Source: Aureispira anguillae | Lineage (GTDB): Bacteria > Bacteroidota > Bacteroidia > Chitinophagales > Saprospiraceae | Reading direction: 5' to 3' | NCBI RefSeq assembly: GCF_026000115.1 | Contig: NZ_AP026867.1 | Coordinates: 5,867,001 to 5,931,000 of the forward strand | Length of the DNA: 64,000 nucleotides | Part shown: in pieces, positions 1 to 9,005 of the stretch | How the letters are laid out: every line of letters starts with the position of its first letter | How positions within the stretch are numbered: position 1 is the first letter of the stretch | Translations under genes and position numbers: made by a program | The notes under the pieces: model-generated | Seen by the model: only the letters and a program-made list of their open reading frames with translations | What the model was told of the DNA's origin: nothing | The model's database searches: none

Positions 1-794
1 ATCGAAGAATTAACACCTTGTGTTCCCAAAGCACAATGCAAGGCGGTCAAAAAATATTTATCACAATTTTGCAATACATTATTGACCATAGCACCAGAAC
101 ACCAACCTGCATTGGCACCTACTCGCACCAAGATACGAGCAACAGCATCACGCTGCTGCGTTTTTCCAGTACCCTCTGGCGTACAATTGACATTTACTTC
201 ACAAGGATCAGAATCGCCAAAATTATCTGTCGTTTTGGCAAAACGATACATATGCCCAACCCCATCAATAATAAATTTGCCTTGTCCTGCTACTCGTGCT
301 GGTTCTACATATTCTACAATAATGTCATCGCTATAAATAGGTCCTAAAGCGAATTTTCCGCTTTCTTGATTATTTTCATAGGTAAAGCCCCCTAGAACTA
401 ATTTTCTATCCTTGCTATAAACATAAAGCTTTGCTCCTTTAGGAATCTTAAAATCGCTAAAATACAAAGCAATTCCTTTAGCATCTTTGGCCTGAATTCG
501 AGTTCTCCAAATCTGATCGCCATTGGGGTATCGATCCCAAATACCATGTATATTATTTTGAATGTAAGTCGACTGTATTCTAGTGTTAAACATTAAAATA
601 CCCTTAGCATCTCGTTCTGTATTTTCTTCCCTAATCTTCTCCATATCCAGTGCGGGCATACTGACAAGGGGTATGTTTTGTTGTAGATGAAATGCTGGCA
701 CAAAACTCTTAGGGCTAGAGCCATCATTAATTTGTGCATATAGAGCTATATTACAAGCTATAAATAGCATAATAAGTAAACTAATTTTTTGCAT
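1..794 (-). CDS. Trypsin-like / lysyl endopeptidase-type secreted serine protease, C-terminus outside window
   Basis: The frame is open from an ATG at 794 to the left edge of the window, giving about 264 residues with the C-terminal part missing. It starts with a signal peptide (MQKISLLIMLF...LYAQ). A propeptide-like beta domain of about 190 residues follows. Then come GWCSGAMVNN and YFLTALHCAL, the usual surroundings of the catalytic His in the Achromobacter protease I / trypsin-like family; the Asp and Ser of the triad would lie beyond position 1. Paired Cys residues (DPCEVNVNC) just before the catalytic domain are typical of this family. The protein is probably secreted, and possibly a T9SS cargo, but its C-terminus cannot be seen. 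Its first 30 residues resemble those of the next gene (MQKINLL...GSSPNS against MQKISLL...GSSPKS). Confidence 0.85.
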   Translation of the reverse strand, partial: MQKISLLIMLFIACNIALYAQINDGSSPKSFVPAFHLQQNIPLVSMPALDMEKIREENTERDAKGILMFNTRIQSTYIQNNIHGIWDRYPNGDQIWRTRIQAKDAKGIALYFSDFKIPKGAKLYVYSKDRKLVLGGFTYENNQESGKFALGPIYSDDIIVEYVEPARVAGQGKFIIDGVGHMYRFAKTTDNFGDSDPCEVNVNCTPEGTGKTQQRDAVARILVRVGANAGWCSGAMVNNVLQNCDKYFLTALHCALGTQGVNSS

Positions 795-1134
795 AGTACA
801 GTAATTTTTTTGTATAGAAATGTAATCTTTGGGAATGGACTAGTATATCAATGGATAGCATTTTAACTTTTAATAAATTGCCTATCTATATACAAAAAAT
901 TGGGGAGAGCAAACAAAGTGATTATCACCTGTTCTTTTTGTTTTCTTTTACAAGAACAAATAAAAATAAACATTTATTCCGCAAACAAATAAAAAAGCAA
1001 CATTATATACTCATCAAATTTTTAGCTAAAAAAATGCTTGATGCGCAATTTTTAAAATTCTAAAAGGATGAGCCATCCCTAAAACTAGGAATGGCTCAAA
1101 AGGGGGGTATTCAAAATGAATTGTTTATTATTTT
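795..1134. other. Intergenic stretch, no convincing gene
   Basis: This AT-rich gap lies between two minus-strand genes. A 70-codon open frame at 851-1063 (+) has Lys/Phe/Ile-rich composition with no family resemblance and is probably chance. The only clear structure is the hairpin at 1069-1098. Confidence 0.6.
1069..1098 (-). terminator. Hairpin, probable terminator of the 1640-aa gene
   Basis: The stem TGAGCCATCCC pairs with GGAATGGCTCA across an 8-base loop, with one mismatch. On the minus strand it is followed by a short T run (CCTTTTAG). It lies 213 bp downstream of the stop at 1312, separated from it by the GC-rich repeat at 1135-1310, which suggests that repeat was inserted between gene and terminator. 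Confidence 0.5.
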
Positions 1135-1310
1135 AATACTCTGTTAATTGATACGATTAGCTTTGTTATTCACTACGTTCATGAGCGCTGCGCTTTAGTT
1201 CGCTGCTAGGTTAGCTAGTGCTTATTAGCTCCCTAAGGTCGGTTCGTTATCACTCGTGAGCCAGCAAGCTGGGTTCTACGTGGTTACTACGTATTTTCTA
1301 GCAGAGTAAT
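1135..1310. repeat. GC-rich intergenic repeat, copy 1
   Basis: This is a locally GC-rich block in AT-rich DNA. It contains GCTGCTAGGTTAGCT, then TCGTGAGCCAGCAAGCTGGG, then TTCTACGTGGTTACTACG. The same words in the same order occur at 11881-11957 (which lacks a 27-base internal piece), and the central CTCGTGAG-CAGCAAGCTGGG core recurs at 53665-53686. Its borders carry a short inverted word, TACTCTG at the left and CAGAGTA at the right. No coding frame spans it. A small non-autonomous repeat is the best reading. Confidence 0.6.
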
Positions 1311-1311
1311 C

Positions 1312-4300
1312 TTAATTAGAAACAACTACTTTTTTTACAATTCGCTGGTTATCCATCTCAAGGACTACAAAATAAACTCCAGCTGCTTCTTCCTGAATAT
1401 CAACAGGAATTGTAAACGAGGCATCTGAATAATTGTATGCTTGTAATACTTGCCCTAATACATTGGTCAAACTAACTTTTGTTTCTTTTGCTTCTTCAAA
1501 AGACACCTGAATTTGAAACAATCCTGTATTGGGATTAGGCAGCACCTTAAATTCAGCCAAAGTAGAAAGGTCTTGTACACCAACAATATTAATCACAACA
1601 CTAGCTGTACTTGTACAACCATTCGCATCGGTTACCGTTACCCCATAGGTTCCATTATGAACCAAACCTGTTGCAATGGCTGTTGTTTGATTTCCTGCTG
1701 CAGCATCCCATTGGTAAGAGTAGCTTGCTACTCCCCCTGTTGTGGTGGCTGTTGCTGTTCCATCTCCATTATCTGTAATGTTTACAGCAAGCGCTATTGG
1801 TTCTACAATGGTAATCATTGAGGTATCGCTACAACCATTCGCATCGCTTACCGTTACCGTATAGGTTCCAGCACCTAAACCTGTCGCTGTTGCTACACTT
1901 GAACCATTGCTCCATACAAAGCTATGCGCTCCTGCTCCGCCTGCTGCCGTTGCTGTTGCTGAACCATCGTTATTACCATTACAAGATACATTGCTATTTA
2001 GCGTGGTGGTCGCTACCACTGCTGTTGGCTCGCTGATAGTCACCATTGAGGTATCGCTACAGCCATTCGCATCGCTTACCGTTACGGTATAGGTTCCTGC
2101 ACCCAAACCTGTTGCAGTTGCGACACTTAAACCATTGCTCCATACAAAACTATACGCTCCTGTTCCGCCTGTTGCGGTCGCTGTTGCGGAGCCATCGTTA
2201 TTATCATTACAAGATGCATTGTTATTCACTGTGGCCGTCGCTGCTACTGCTGTTGGCTCGCTGATGGTTACCATTGAGGTATCGTTACAACCATTCGCAT
2301 CACTTACTGTTACCGTATAGGTTCCTGCTCCTAAACCTGTTGCGGTCGCTACACTCGAACCATTGCTCCATACAAAACTATATGCTCCTGTTCCGCCTGT
2401 TGCGGTCGCTGTTGCAGAGCCATCGTTATTGCCATTACAAGATGCATTGTTATTCACTGTGGCAGTCGCTACTACTGTCATTGGCTCGCTGATGATTACC
2501 ATTGAGGTATCGTTACAACCATTCGCATCACTTACCGTTACTGTATAGGTTCCTGCTCCTAAACCTGTTGCGGTCGCTACACTCGAACCATTGCTCCATA
2601 CAAAACTATACGCTCCTGTTCCGCCTGTTGCGGTCGCTGTTGCGGAGCCATCGTTATTGCCATTACAAGATACATTGTTATTCACTGTGGCCGTCGCTAC
2701 TACTGCTGCTGGCTCGTTGATGGTCACCACTGCTGTATCAGTACAACCATTGGCATCGGTTACTGTTACCTCATAAGTTCCAGCACCTAAACCTGTTGCA
2801 GTTGCTAGACTTGAACCATTGCTCCATACAAAACTATGCGCTCCTGTTCCGCCTGTTGCGATTGCTACCGCAGATCCATCGCTATTTCCATTACAACTAG
2901 GACTAACAAAACTACTTATTGTTCCATCAACAGCACTTGCTGGCGCTGTAATTACAAAAGGAACAATTGCCGTACAACTATTGGTATCTGTCACCGTTAC
3001 GGTATAAGATCCTCCTGCAAGTCCAGTAAAGACATTACTCAATTGAACACCTGCACCTAAGTTATAGGTATAACCTGGTGTCCCTCCAGACACTGCAATA
3101 GTAGCCGTTCCTGTACTATCCCCAAAACAATTTACATTGGTACTAGCGGACAATGAAGCAGATAAACTACTTGGCTCTCCAATAACCACACTTACGGTAT
3201 CTGAACAAATACCATTATCGGTTACTGTTACAATATAAGTTCCTGCACTTAAATTGGTAAATACACCTGTTGCTTGACTTCCTGTTCCTATATCATAAGA
3301 ATAACTTGGAGTTCCTCCCGCTGCAACAACTGTTGCAGTACCATCATTTCCTCCATTGCACGATACATCAGAACTAGCAGTTAGATCTGCTGTCAAATTA
3401 CATGGTACTTGCACATTGATGTTATCAATATACATGTGCTGACCATAGCCTGACAAATTAATAAAGGCTACTCTTACATGACTCGCTCCTGCATAAGCAC
3501 TCAAATCAATTGTATCTGTACGCCATTGTCCTGCTGTTGGAACAAATTGCGCCGTAGCGTCTGCTGCTGTTGCTAAATCTGTTCCTCCTTTTCTATATAA
3601 AACACTATAGGTTGTTCCACAATCTGAATTAACAGCTACAAGTAAGGTATCACTATTAGAGGCTCCATAACGTGCATAAGCCACATCAAATGTTAAGCTA
3701 GCATTTGTTTGACCTGTCAAATCAAAGCTTGGCAAAATAAACCAATCCAAAGCACCTGTAAAATTCGTTGCATAATTATCCATCTGGATACTTCCCGTGC
3801 CTGTTCCTGCTCCGTACCCATTTACAGTGCTATTATGCGCCCACATCACACCATCTCCATTCTGATCTAATATTGTTAGATTCGTAGGCACTGCTCCTCC
3901 ACTAAAGTCTTCTGCATAAGGCAAGCCCATTGTCGTTCTATACTGGCTTATTACTGATGTTGCATCATTGCTTGCATTCGCATCTGCTCCTCCATTTGGA
4001 TTAGAAGTATACGCATTGAATGTAAACACGGCTCCTCCCGCAGGGATTGCCACTAATGGCAAGGTAACGGTATCCGTTGCTCCTGCTGCCAAAGAACCTG
4101 TCCATGAGAAGGTGCTCACGGCTCCTCCATTTACTTGATAATTAATGGTTGCAGTAGTTAAGGTTGCCGTTCCAAAATTTTCGATCACTACTTCTGGGGC
4201 AAAAGGATCATCACAAATAGTCGTGCTATCTACAGGGTTAGTAATCGCTGAAATTCCTGCATCTACAACTCCTGCTGCTGCTTGCACATTGATGTTATCA

Positions 4301-6234
4301 ATATACATGTGTTGACCATAGCCTGACAAATTAATAAAGGCTACTCTTACATGACTTGCTCCTGCATAAGCACTCAAATCAATTGTATCTGTACGCCATT
4401 GTCCTGCTGTTGGAACAAACTGCGCTGTAGCATCTGCTGCTGTTGCTAAATCCGTTCCTCCTTTTCTATATAAAACACTATAGGTTGTTCCACAATCTGA
4501 ATTAACAGCTACAAGTAAGGTATCACTGTTAGAGGCTCCATAACGTGCATAAGCCACATCAAATGTTAAACTAGCATTTGCCTGACCTGTCAAATCAAAG
4601 CTTGGCAAAATAAACCAATCCAAAGCACCTGTAAAATTCGTTGCATAATTATTCATCTGGATACTTCCCGTGCCTGTTCCTGCTCCGTACCCATTTACAG
4701 TGCTATTATGCGCCCACATGACACCATCTCCATTCTGATCTAATATTGTTAGATTCGTAGGCACTGCTCCTCCACTAAAGTCTTCTGCATAAGGCAAACC
4801 CATTGTCGTTCTATACTGGCTTATTACTGATGTTGCATCATTGCTTGCATTCGCATCTGCTCCTCCATTTGGATTAGAAGTATACGCATTGAATGTAAAC
4901 ACGGCTCCTCCCGCAGGGATTGCCACTAATGGCAAGGTAACGGTATCCGTTGCTCCTGCTGCCAAAGAACCTGTCCATGAGAAGGTGCTCACAGCTCCTC
5001 CATTTACTTGATAATTAATGGTTGCCGTAGTTAAGGTTGCCGTTCCAAAATTTTCGATCACTACTTCTGGGGCAAAAGGATCATCACAAATAGTCGTGCT
5101 ATCTACAGGGTTAGTAATCGCTGAAATTCCTGCATCTGCAACTCCTGCAGTTGCTTGCACATTGATGTTATCAATATACATGTGTTGACCATAGCCTGAC
5201 AAATTAATAAAGGCTACTCTTACATGGCTTGCTCCTGCATAAGCACTCAAATCAATTGTATCTGTGCGCCATTGTCCTGCTGTTGGAACAAATTGTGCTG
5301 TAGCATCTGCTGCTGTTGCTAAATCCGTTCCTCCTTTTCTATACAAAATGTTATAAGTACTTCCACAATCTGAATTAACCACTACAAGTAAGGTATCACT
5401 GTTAGAGGCTCCATAACGTGCATAAGCTACATCAAACGTTAAACTAGCACTGGCTTGACCTGTCAAATCTAAGCTTGGCAAGAAACACCAATCCATGCCT
5501 CCTGTAAAGTTGGTTGAATAATTGTCCATTCGGAGGCAGCCCATATTCGTTGTTGCTCCATATCCATTCACTGTGCTATTATGTGTCCAAACGATACCAT
5601 CTCCATTCTGATCTGATACAATAATATTAGAAGGTACTGCTCCTCCACCAAAGTTTTCGGCATAAGGCAATGCTAAAGTAGCCCTATATTGGCTCACTAC
5701 TGTAGTAGCATCATTAGAAGGATCTCCATCTACACCACCATTGGGGCTGCTAGTAGATACTGTAAAGGTAAAAACCCCTCCTCCTGCTGGAATATTGACC
5801 AATTGAAGAAAGGTAACAGTATCTCTTTCACCTGTTGCCAATGAACCTACCCAAGGAATAGAACTAGTAGCTCCTCCATTTACTTGGTAATTAATCATAA
5901 CAGAAGTTAGTGTAGTCGTTCCAAAATTTTCGACCACTACCTCTGGAGCAAAAGGATCATCACAAATAGTTGTGCTATCTACAGGGTTAATTATCGCTGA
6001 AATTCCTGCATCTAATGCTGCAAAAATAGAGGGAGTAAGAACTCCTGTCGAGCTTTGAAAAATATTTTTATTAAAATAACGACTCGCAGGTGTTGTTCCA
6101 TCTGTTTTTGTTAATTCTTGATTCAATTTAGCAGGAAAGACTAAACTATTAGGGGAGCTTCCATTCCCTACTTGGGCAAAAGCAGCTACCGTACTTAATA
6201 AAAATAAAGTAACTAGTAAATTAATTTTTTGCAT
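1312..6234 (-). CDS. Giant T9SS-secreted protein with three 291-aa repeats and SprB repeats
   Basis: This is a 1640-residue exported protein. Residues 1-20 are a signal peptide. Residues about 72-362, 363-653 and 654-943 are three near-identical 291-residue repeats. Each has a CARDB-like part (DAGISAITNPVDSTTICDD, APEVVIENFG) followed by a jelly-roll or MAM-like part (SLTFDVAYARYGASNSDTLL). Residues about 945-1560 hold eight SprB repeats of about 76 residues (SCNGNNDGSA...GLGAGTYTVTVSDANGC), of which four are almost identical. Residues about 1565-1640 form a type A T9SS sorting domain (VLPNPNTGLF ... GVYFVVLEMDNQRIVKKVVV). It is expected at the cell surface as an adhesin or matrix protein; SprB repeats are known from the Flavobacterium gliding adhesin. 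No enzymatic domain is visible. The N-terminus resembles that of the upstream protease, so it may descend from a protease leader. Confidence 0.9.
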   Translation of the reverse strand: MQKINLLVTLFLLSTVAAFAQVGNGSSPNSLVFPAKLNQELTKTDGTTPASRYFNKNIFQSSTGVLTPSIFAALDAGISAIINPVDSTTICDDPFAPEVVVENFGTTTLTSVMINYQVNGGATSSIPWVGSLATGERDTVTFLQLVNIPAGGGVFTFTVSTSSPNGGVDGDPSNDATTVVSQYRATLALPYAENFGGGAVPSNIIVSDQNGDGIVWTHNSTVNGYGATTNMGCLRMDNYSTNFTGGMDWCFLPSLDLTGQASASLTFDVAYARYGASNSDTLLVVVNSDCGSTYNILYRKGGTDLATAADATAQFVPTAGQWRTDTIDLSAYAGASHVRVAFINLSGYGQHMYIDNINVQATAGVADAGISAITNPVDSTTICDDPFAPEVVIENFGTATLTTATINYQVNGGAVSTFSWTGSLAAGATDTVTLPLVAIPAGGAVFTFNAYTSNPNGGADANASNDATSVISQYRTTMGLPYAEDFSGGAVPTNLTILDQNGDGVMWAHNSTVNGYGAGTGTGSIQMNNYATNFTGALDWFILPSFDLTGQANASLTFDVAYARYGASNSDTLLVAVNSDCGTTYSVLYRKGGTDLATAADATAQFVPTAGQWRTDTIDLSAYAGASHVRVAFINLSGYGQHMYIDNINVQAAAGVVDAGISAITNPVDSTTICDDPFAPEVVIENFGTATLTTATINYQVNGGAVSTFSWTGSLAAGATDTVTLPLVAIPAGGAVFTFNAYTSNPNGGADANASNDATSVISQYRTTMGLPYAEDFSGGAVPTNLTILDQNGDGVMWAHNSTVNGYGAGTGTGSIQMDNYATNFTGALDWFILPSFDLTGQTNASLTFDVAYARYGASNSDTLLVAVNSDCGTTYSVLYRKGGTDLATAADATAQFVPTAGQWRTDTIDLSAYAGASHVRVAFINLSGYGQHMYIDNINVQVPCNLTADLTASSDVSCNGGNDGTATVVAAGGTPSYSYDIGTGSQATGVFTNLSAGTYIVTVTDNGICSDTVSVVIGEPSSLSASLSASTNVNCFGDSTGTATIAVSGGTPGYTYNLGAGVQLSNVFTGLAGGSYTVTVTDTNSCTAIVPFVITAPASAVDGTISSFVSPSCNGNSDGSAVAIATGGTGAHSFVWSNGSSLATATGLGAGTYEVTVTDANGCTDTAVVTINEPAAVVATATVNNNVSCNGNNDGSATATATGGTGAYSFVWSNGSSVATATGLGAGTYTVTVSDANGCNDTSMVIISEPMTVVATATVNNNASCNGNNDGSATATATGGTGAYSFVWSNGSSVATATGLGAGTYTVTVSDANGCNDTSMVTISEPTAVAATATVNNNASCNDNNDGSATATATGGTGAYSFVWSNGLSVATATGLGAGTYTVTVSDANGCSDTSMVTISEPTAVVATTTLNSNVSCNGNNDGSATATAAGGAGAHSFVWSNGSSVATATGLGAGTYTVTVSDANGCSDTSMITIVEPIALAVNITDNGDGTATATTTGGVASYSYQWDAAAGNQTTAIATGLVHNGTYGVTVTDANGCTSTASVVINIVGVQDLSTLAEFKVLPNPNTGLFQIQVSFEEAKETKVSLTNVLGQVLQAYNYSDASFTIPVDIQEEAAGVYFVVLEMDNQRIVKKVVVSN
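1811..2733 (-). repeat. 228-bp tandem repeats inside the SprB-repeat region
   Basis: Four consecutive copies of a 76-codon (228-bp) unit lie in the 1640-aa gene. Words such as CATTCGCATC(G/A)CTTAC recur at exactly 228-bp intervals and differ at only a few positions per copy. Such high DNA identity favours unequal recombination and copy-number change. Confidence 0.85.
3404..6023 (-). repeat. 873-bp tandem triplication inside the adhesin-like gene
   Basis: The word GCACATTGATGTTATCAATA occurs at 3411, 4284 and 5157, which is exactly 873 bp (291 codons) apart. The two 3' copies (about 3404-5150) are nearly identical at DNA level. The first copy (about 5150-6023) has diverged more, so the second duplication is recent. 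Confidence 0.9.
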
Positions 6235-6881
6235 ATTGTTTGAGTTTTAAATAATGTTCTATTACTTCTATACCCTATTTATTTAGGTATTAGTTTTGGT
6301 TATATAATTAATTAGGTTAAATACATATTCTGTTCTATTCATTTTAAGTCCTTTAACCTTTGTGTGGCTACTTACAATAATAAACTACTATGAAGAGTTT
6401 TTCTGCACCAATGTATAAGTGCTGAACATTAATGTATAAATGCTTCCATTCTATTAATAATTGATTTTTTAATAATTCATGCTCATTTTACATCCCACAC
6501 TAACATCAATTAAATTACAAAGCTACAAAACTACATCATTTTGCGAATAAAATATATTTTCATGCTATAAAATTCAAACAAAAAAATTACACTTTTTAGG
6601 TATTCAAAATACATTTAAAAACTCAAATCAATACAAATCAACAAATTAAATCCATTTAAAATAAAAATTCAAATTACAAAAACTATAAACCATAAAGTGA
6701 CAATTTAACTATAAACATTACCTAATTTGTCTTTTTTTTCGACTCCCCCTTTTCTAACAAGAATCCTCAAACTACTAAAAACCAAATAAAAAAACCATAA
6801 TTGATTTTTTCAGCCCTTATCTCCCTACCAACAAAGTAATTTTTTTGATTACACTCCCTTTCTCTTTCTATCTCAAAAAAA
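6235..6881. other. Long AT-rich intergenic region upstream of the giant gene
   Basis: This 647-bp stretch has no credible open frame. It is very AT-rich, with homopolymer runs and the near-repeated pair GTGCTGAACATTAATGTATAA / TATAAATGCTTCCATTC around 6415-6450. It must hold the promoter of the 1640-aa gene, but I cannot point to a clear -33/-7 pair. Confidence 0.5.
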
Positions 6882-6915
6882 AGCCCTCAAATAACGATAA
6901 CGTTATTTGAGGGCT
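6882..6915 (-). terminator. Strong Rho-independent terminator of the lipoprotein gene
   Basis: A perfect 15-bp stem (AGCCCTCAAATAACG / CGTTATTTGAGGGCT) closes a 4-base loop. On the minus strand it is followed by an eight-T run (positions 6874-6881 read as A on the plus strand). It lies 25 bp beyond the stop at 6941. Confidence 0.9.
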
Positions 6916-6940
6916 TGCGAGCCTTGGGCACTAAGGTGCC

Positions 6941-8824
6941 TTAATCGGTATCCTCTTTAGGTGTATTTCTTTCCTTTCCTCCTTTTTCCGCCTTAGTTCT
7001 AATACCTGTTGGTTTTAGATTCAATTCCATCATATTTTCCCAACCAGGGTTCAATCCAATTGGTTTACTACTAGTCGTTTGTTCTGCCTGACGACCTTCA
7101 TCATAATTTCCTACATCCCACCAGCCATTGGGGACTTCATCATGAATGACTCTAATCGTATAAGTATCTGTTTTAATGTTCTCATAAAGGATGGTCATCT
7201 GCGTAGAATCTTGAATTATAGTTTCCTCTAAAACATTTTCTTTTGAATCAATCAATTGTACAACATACTGTTTGGTGCTATCTCCCCCTTTTATAATAGC
7301 TGTCACGGTACCATAATTCTCTTTTTTATTAATTGTATAAATTCTAGTTAGTGTATCTACATTACTAAAATTAAAAAAATCAGTTACACCATTAGGCAAG
7401 AGCATCAATTGGTAGCGAGCATTGGGTTCCCAATCGTAAAAAAGTTGCAGCTTTTCATTTAACACAAATGTTGGAGCATTAATCCGAATAAATGTATCGA
7501 TCACAATATCCTTATGAACCGTATCTGATACGATAAGCCCCGTAGTACTATCCATTTGTTCTGTAATAATGCTTTGTGTAGTTGACATCGCTGAATCCTT
7601 AAAAAGTACAAACTTAGTACTATCCCAAGTTTGTATCGGACGGGTAAAATCTAGCGCTATTGCTTCAAAAGGATGTTGTTGAATAGGAACGGTATCCCGC
7701 AAAGGAAATTTATTTTCCTCTGTGCCTCTAGCTGTTTTAGCAGCAGCTCCCTCATTCGTAACAGCACGTTTTTTATACCATCTCAGGTGATCTGCTGTAC
7801 GTTCATAATAGTCTCTACTTTTAGCACTTACACGGATGGTATCGTTTAATTGTTCCAATTCATTTTTGATCACAAATTTCCATTTCCCTACACTATCTAA
7901 TGTCCCATCAAACCATATTTTCATGGTATCTTCCCCTGCTTCTGTAAGCATTTTAAAGTCATCTGGCGCCTCTAAAAATTCAATGGTGTTAGGGCTGTGT
8001 ATTTTATTATTAAATTCTAGCTTCAAAGCCCCATAAGCATCCAATTTAGTGTTAACAACCTTAAGGTGCTCTCGCTCCTGAAACATTCTAAGCCGTAAGA
8101 CGGGTTTTGTCGTGTCATTAATTTGAAAAGAAGAATCAAGAAATGCAATTGATTCATTGTTAAGGTTGTATTTATAATCTCTATTTTTGTCCTCTAACGC
8201 AAAAATTCGATAGGTTCCCGCCTTAAGATACTCTAATCTAAATGCTCCTTGTTTGTTGGTTTTAGTAAAGTAATATGGTTTTTGGCTACGAGGGATGCTG
8301 TCCGCTAGGTTACGGTACAACATGACCAAGACTTCCTCTTTAGGCTTTCTAGTTGCTGCGTCTACGATTTGTCCTGAGCAAGTCAACGAATCCAAATAAG
8401 GTCCTGTAGAAAACACCATTTTTAGATTAGGTGCAATATTACCTTCTGTAATATCCTGAACAGCATCACCAAAATTAATAATATAAGTCGTACTATCTTT
8501 TAATGCTTCTTTCCACTTAACGACAACTGATTTGTTCCTAATTTTTATGCTTGGGTTGTTCTCCAAAGGAGGGGATATAATCACCTGATTGTAGGCCGCC
8601 TGAAGTTTTATCCATTCATCAAATGTAAGAATGATCTGATTGTCCTGAAAATTAGTACTAGGATTGGGTGTCGAATATCTTTTAGGATTGATTTGAGGAT
8701 ACTGCGTATCTTGAGGACCACCTTCAGGAGCCTGAGGCGTTGCGCAACCGATCAAAAGCCCGATCAAAATCAAGATAGCACCTACAAAGGAGGTACTGCT
8801 GTATAAATGTATTTTTGTTTGCAC
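6941..8824 (-). CDS. Big_5-type Ig-like domain lipoprotein
   Basis: This is a 627-residue outer-envelope lipoprotein. Hydrophobic residues 12-26 end in the lipobox LLIGC (Cys27), followed by the acidic/Pro stretch APEGGPQDTQYP. Residues about 35-125 match the SbsA-type Ig-like (Big_5) domain seen in Bacteroidota proteins of this length (ILTFDEWIKL, VKWKEALKDSTTYIINFG). Residues about 135-215 look like a carboxypeptidase-regulatory fold (GAFRLEYLKAGTYRIFALEDKN). The rest is beta-rich. The start is GTG at 8824: an in-frame TAG lies immediately upstream and the signal sequence needs this start. The role is unknown, probably structural at the cell surface. The C-terminus is highly charged. Confidence 0.8.
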   Translation of the reverse strand: MQTKIHLYSSTSFVGAILILIGLLIGCATPQAPEGGPQDTQYPQINPKRYSTPNPSTNFQDNQIILTFDEWIKLQAAYNQVIISPPLENNPSIKIRNKSVVVKWKEALKDSTTYIINFGDAVQDITEGNIAPNLKMVFSTGPYLDSLTCSGQIVDAATRKPKEEVLVMLYRNLADSIPRSQKPYYFTKTNKQGAFRLEYLKAGTYRIFALEDKNRDYKYNLNNESIAFLDSSFQINDTTKPVLRLRMFQEREHLKVVNTKLDAYGALKLEFNNKIHSPNTIEFLEAPDDFKMLTEAGEDTMKIWFDGTLDSVGKWKFVIKNELEQLNDTIRVSAKSRDYYERTADHLRWYKKRAVTNEGAAAKTARGTEENKFPLRDTVPIQQHPFEAIALDFTRPIQTWDSTKFVLFKDSAMSTTQSIITEQMDSTTGLIVSDTVHKDIVIDTFIRINAPTFVLNEKLQLFYDWEPNARYQLMLLPNGVTDFFNFSNVDTLTRIYTINKKENYGTVTAIIKGGDSTKQYVVQLIDSKENVLEETIIQDSTQMTILYENIKTDTYTIRVIHDEVPNGWWDVGNYDEGRQAEQTTSSKPIGLNPGWENMMELNLKPTGIRTKAEKGGKERNTPKEDTD

Positions 8825-8942
8825 TATGTCTTTTGTTTTAATTCAACACAAAAACGTGCTTTTTGACAAAATTGACAATTTTCGGCACTACCTTTTCAAT
8901 AACTTTATGCTATTTATAACTTTTAAATAACTAGAAAAGACA

Positions 8943-8981
8943 AAAAGCCCTACACTATTCATTGAATAGCACAAAGCTTTT
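8943..8981 (-). terminator. Imperfect hairpin terminator
   Basis: AAAAGC...CTATTC pairs with GAATAG...GCTTTT around a 3-base loop, with a mismatched middle section. A T run follows on the minus strand. It lies 25 bp downstream of the stop at 9006. Confidence 0.6.
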
Positions 8982-9005
8982 GTCAGTAACAAATCGAAGT
9001 TTTAT

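Noticed and set aside
851-1063. 70-codon open frame on the plus strand
   Set aside because: Lys/Phe/Ile-rich chance frame in AT-rich DNA, no family resemblance, no clear promoter or terminator of its own.
1811-2733. Possible CRISPR-like array because of regularly spaced repeats
   Set aside because: The units are 228-bp coding repeats in frame with the gene; there are no unique spacers or cas genes.
1513-3060. Series of plus-strand open frames spaced 228 bp apart
   Set aside because: They are antisense shadows of the SprB repeats in the 1640-aa gene; their regular spacing comes from the repeat period.
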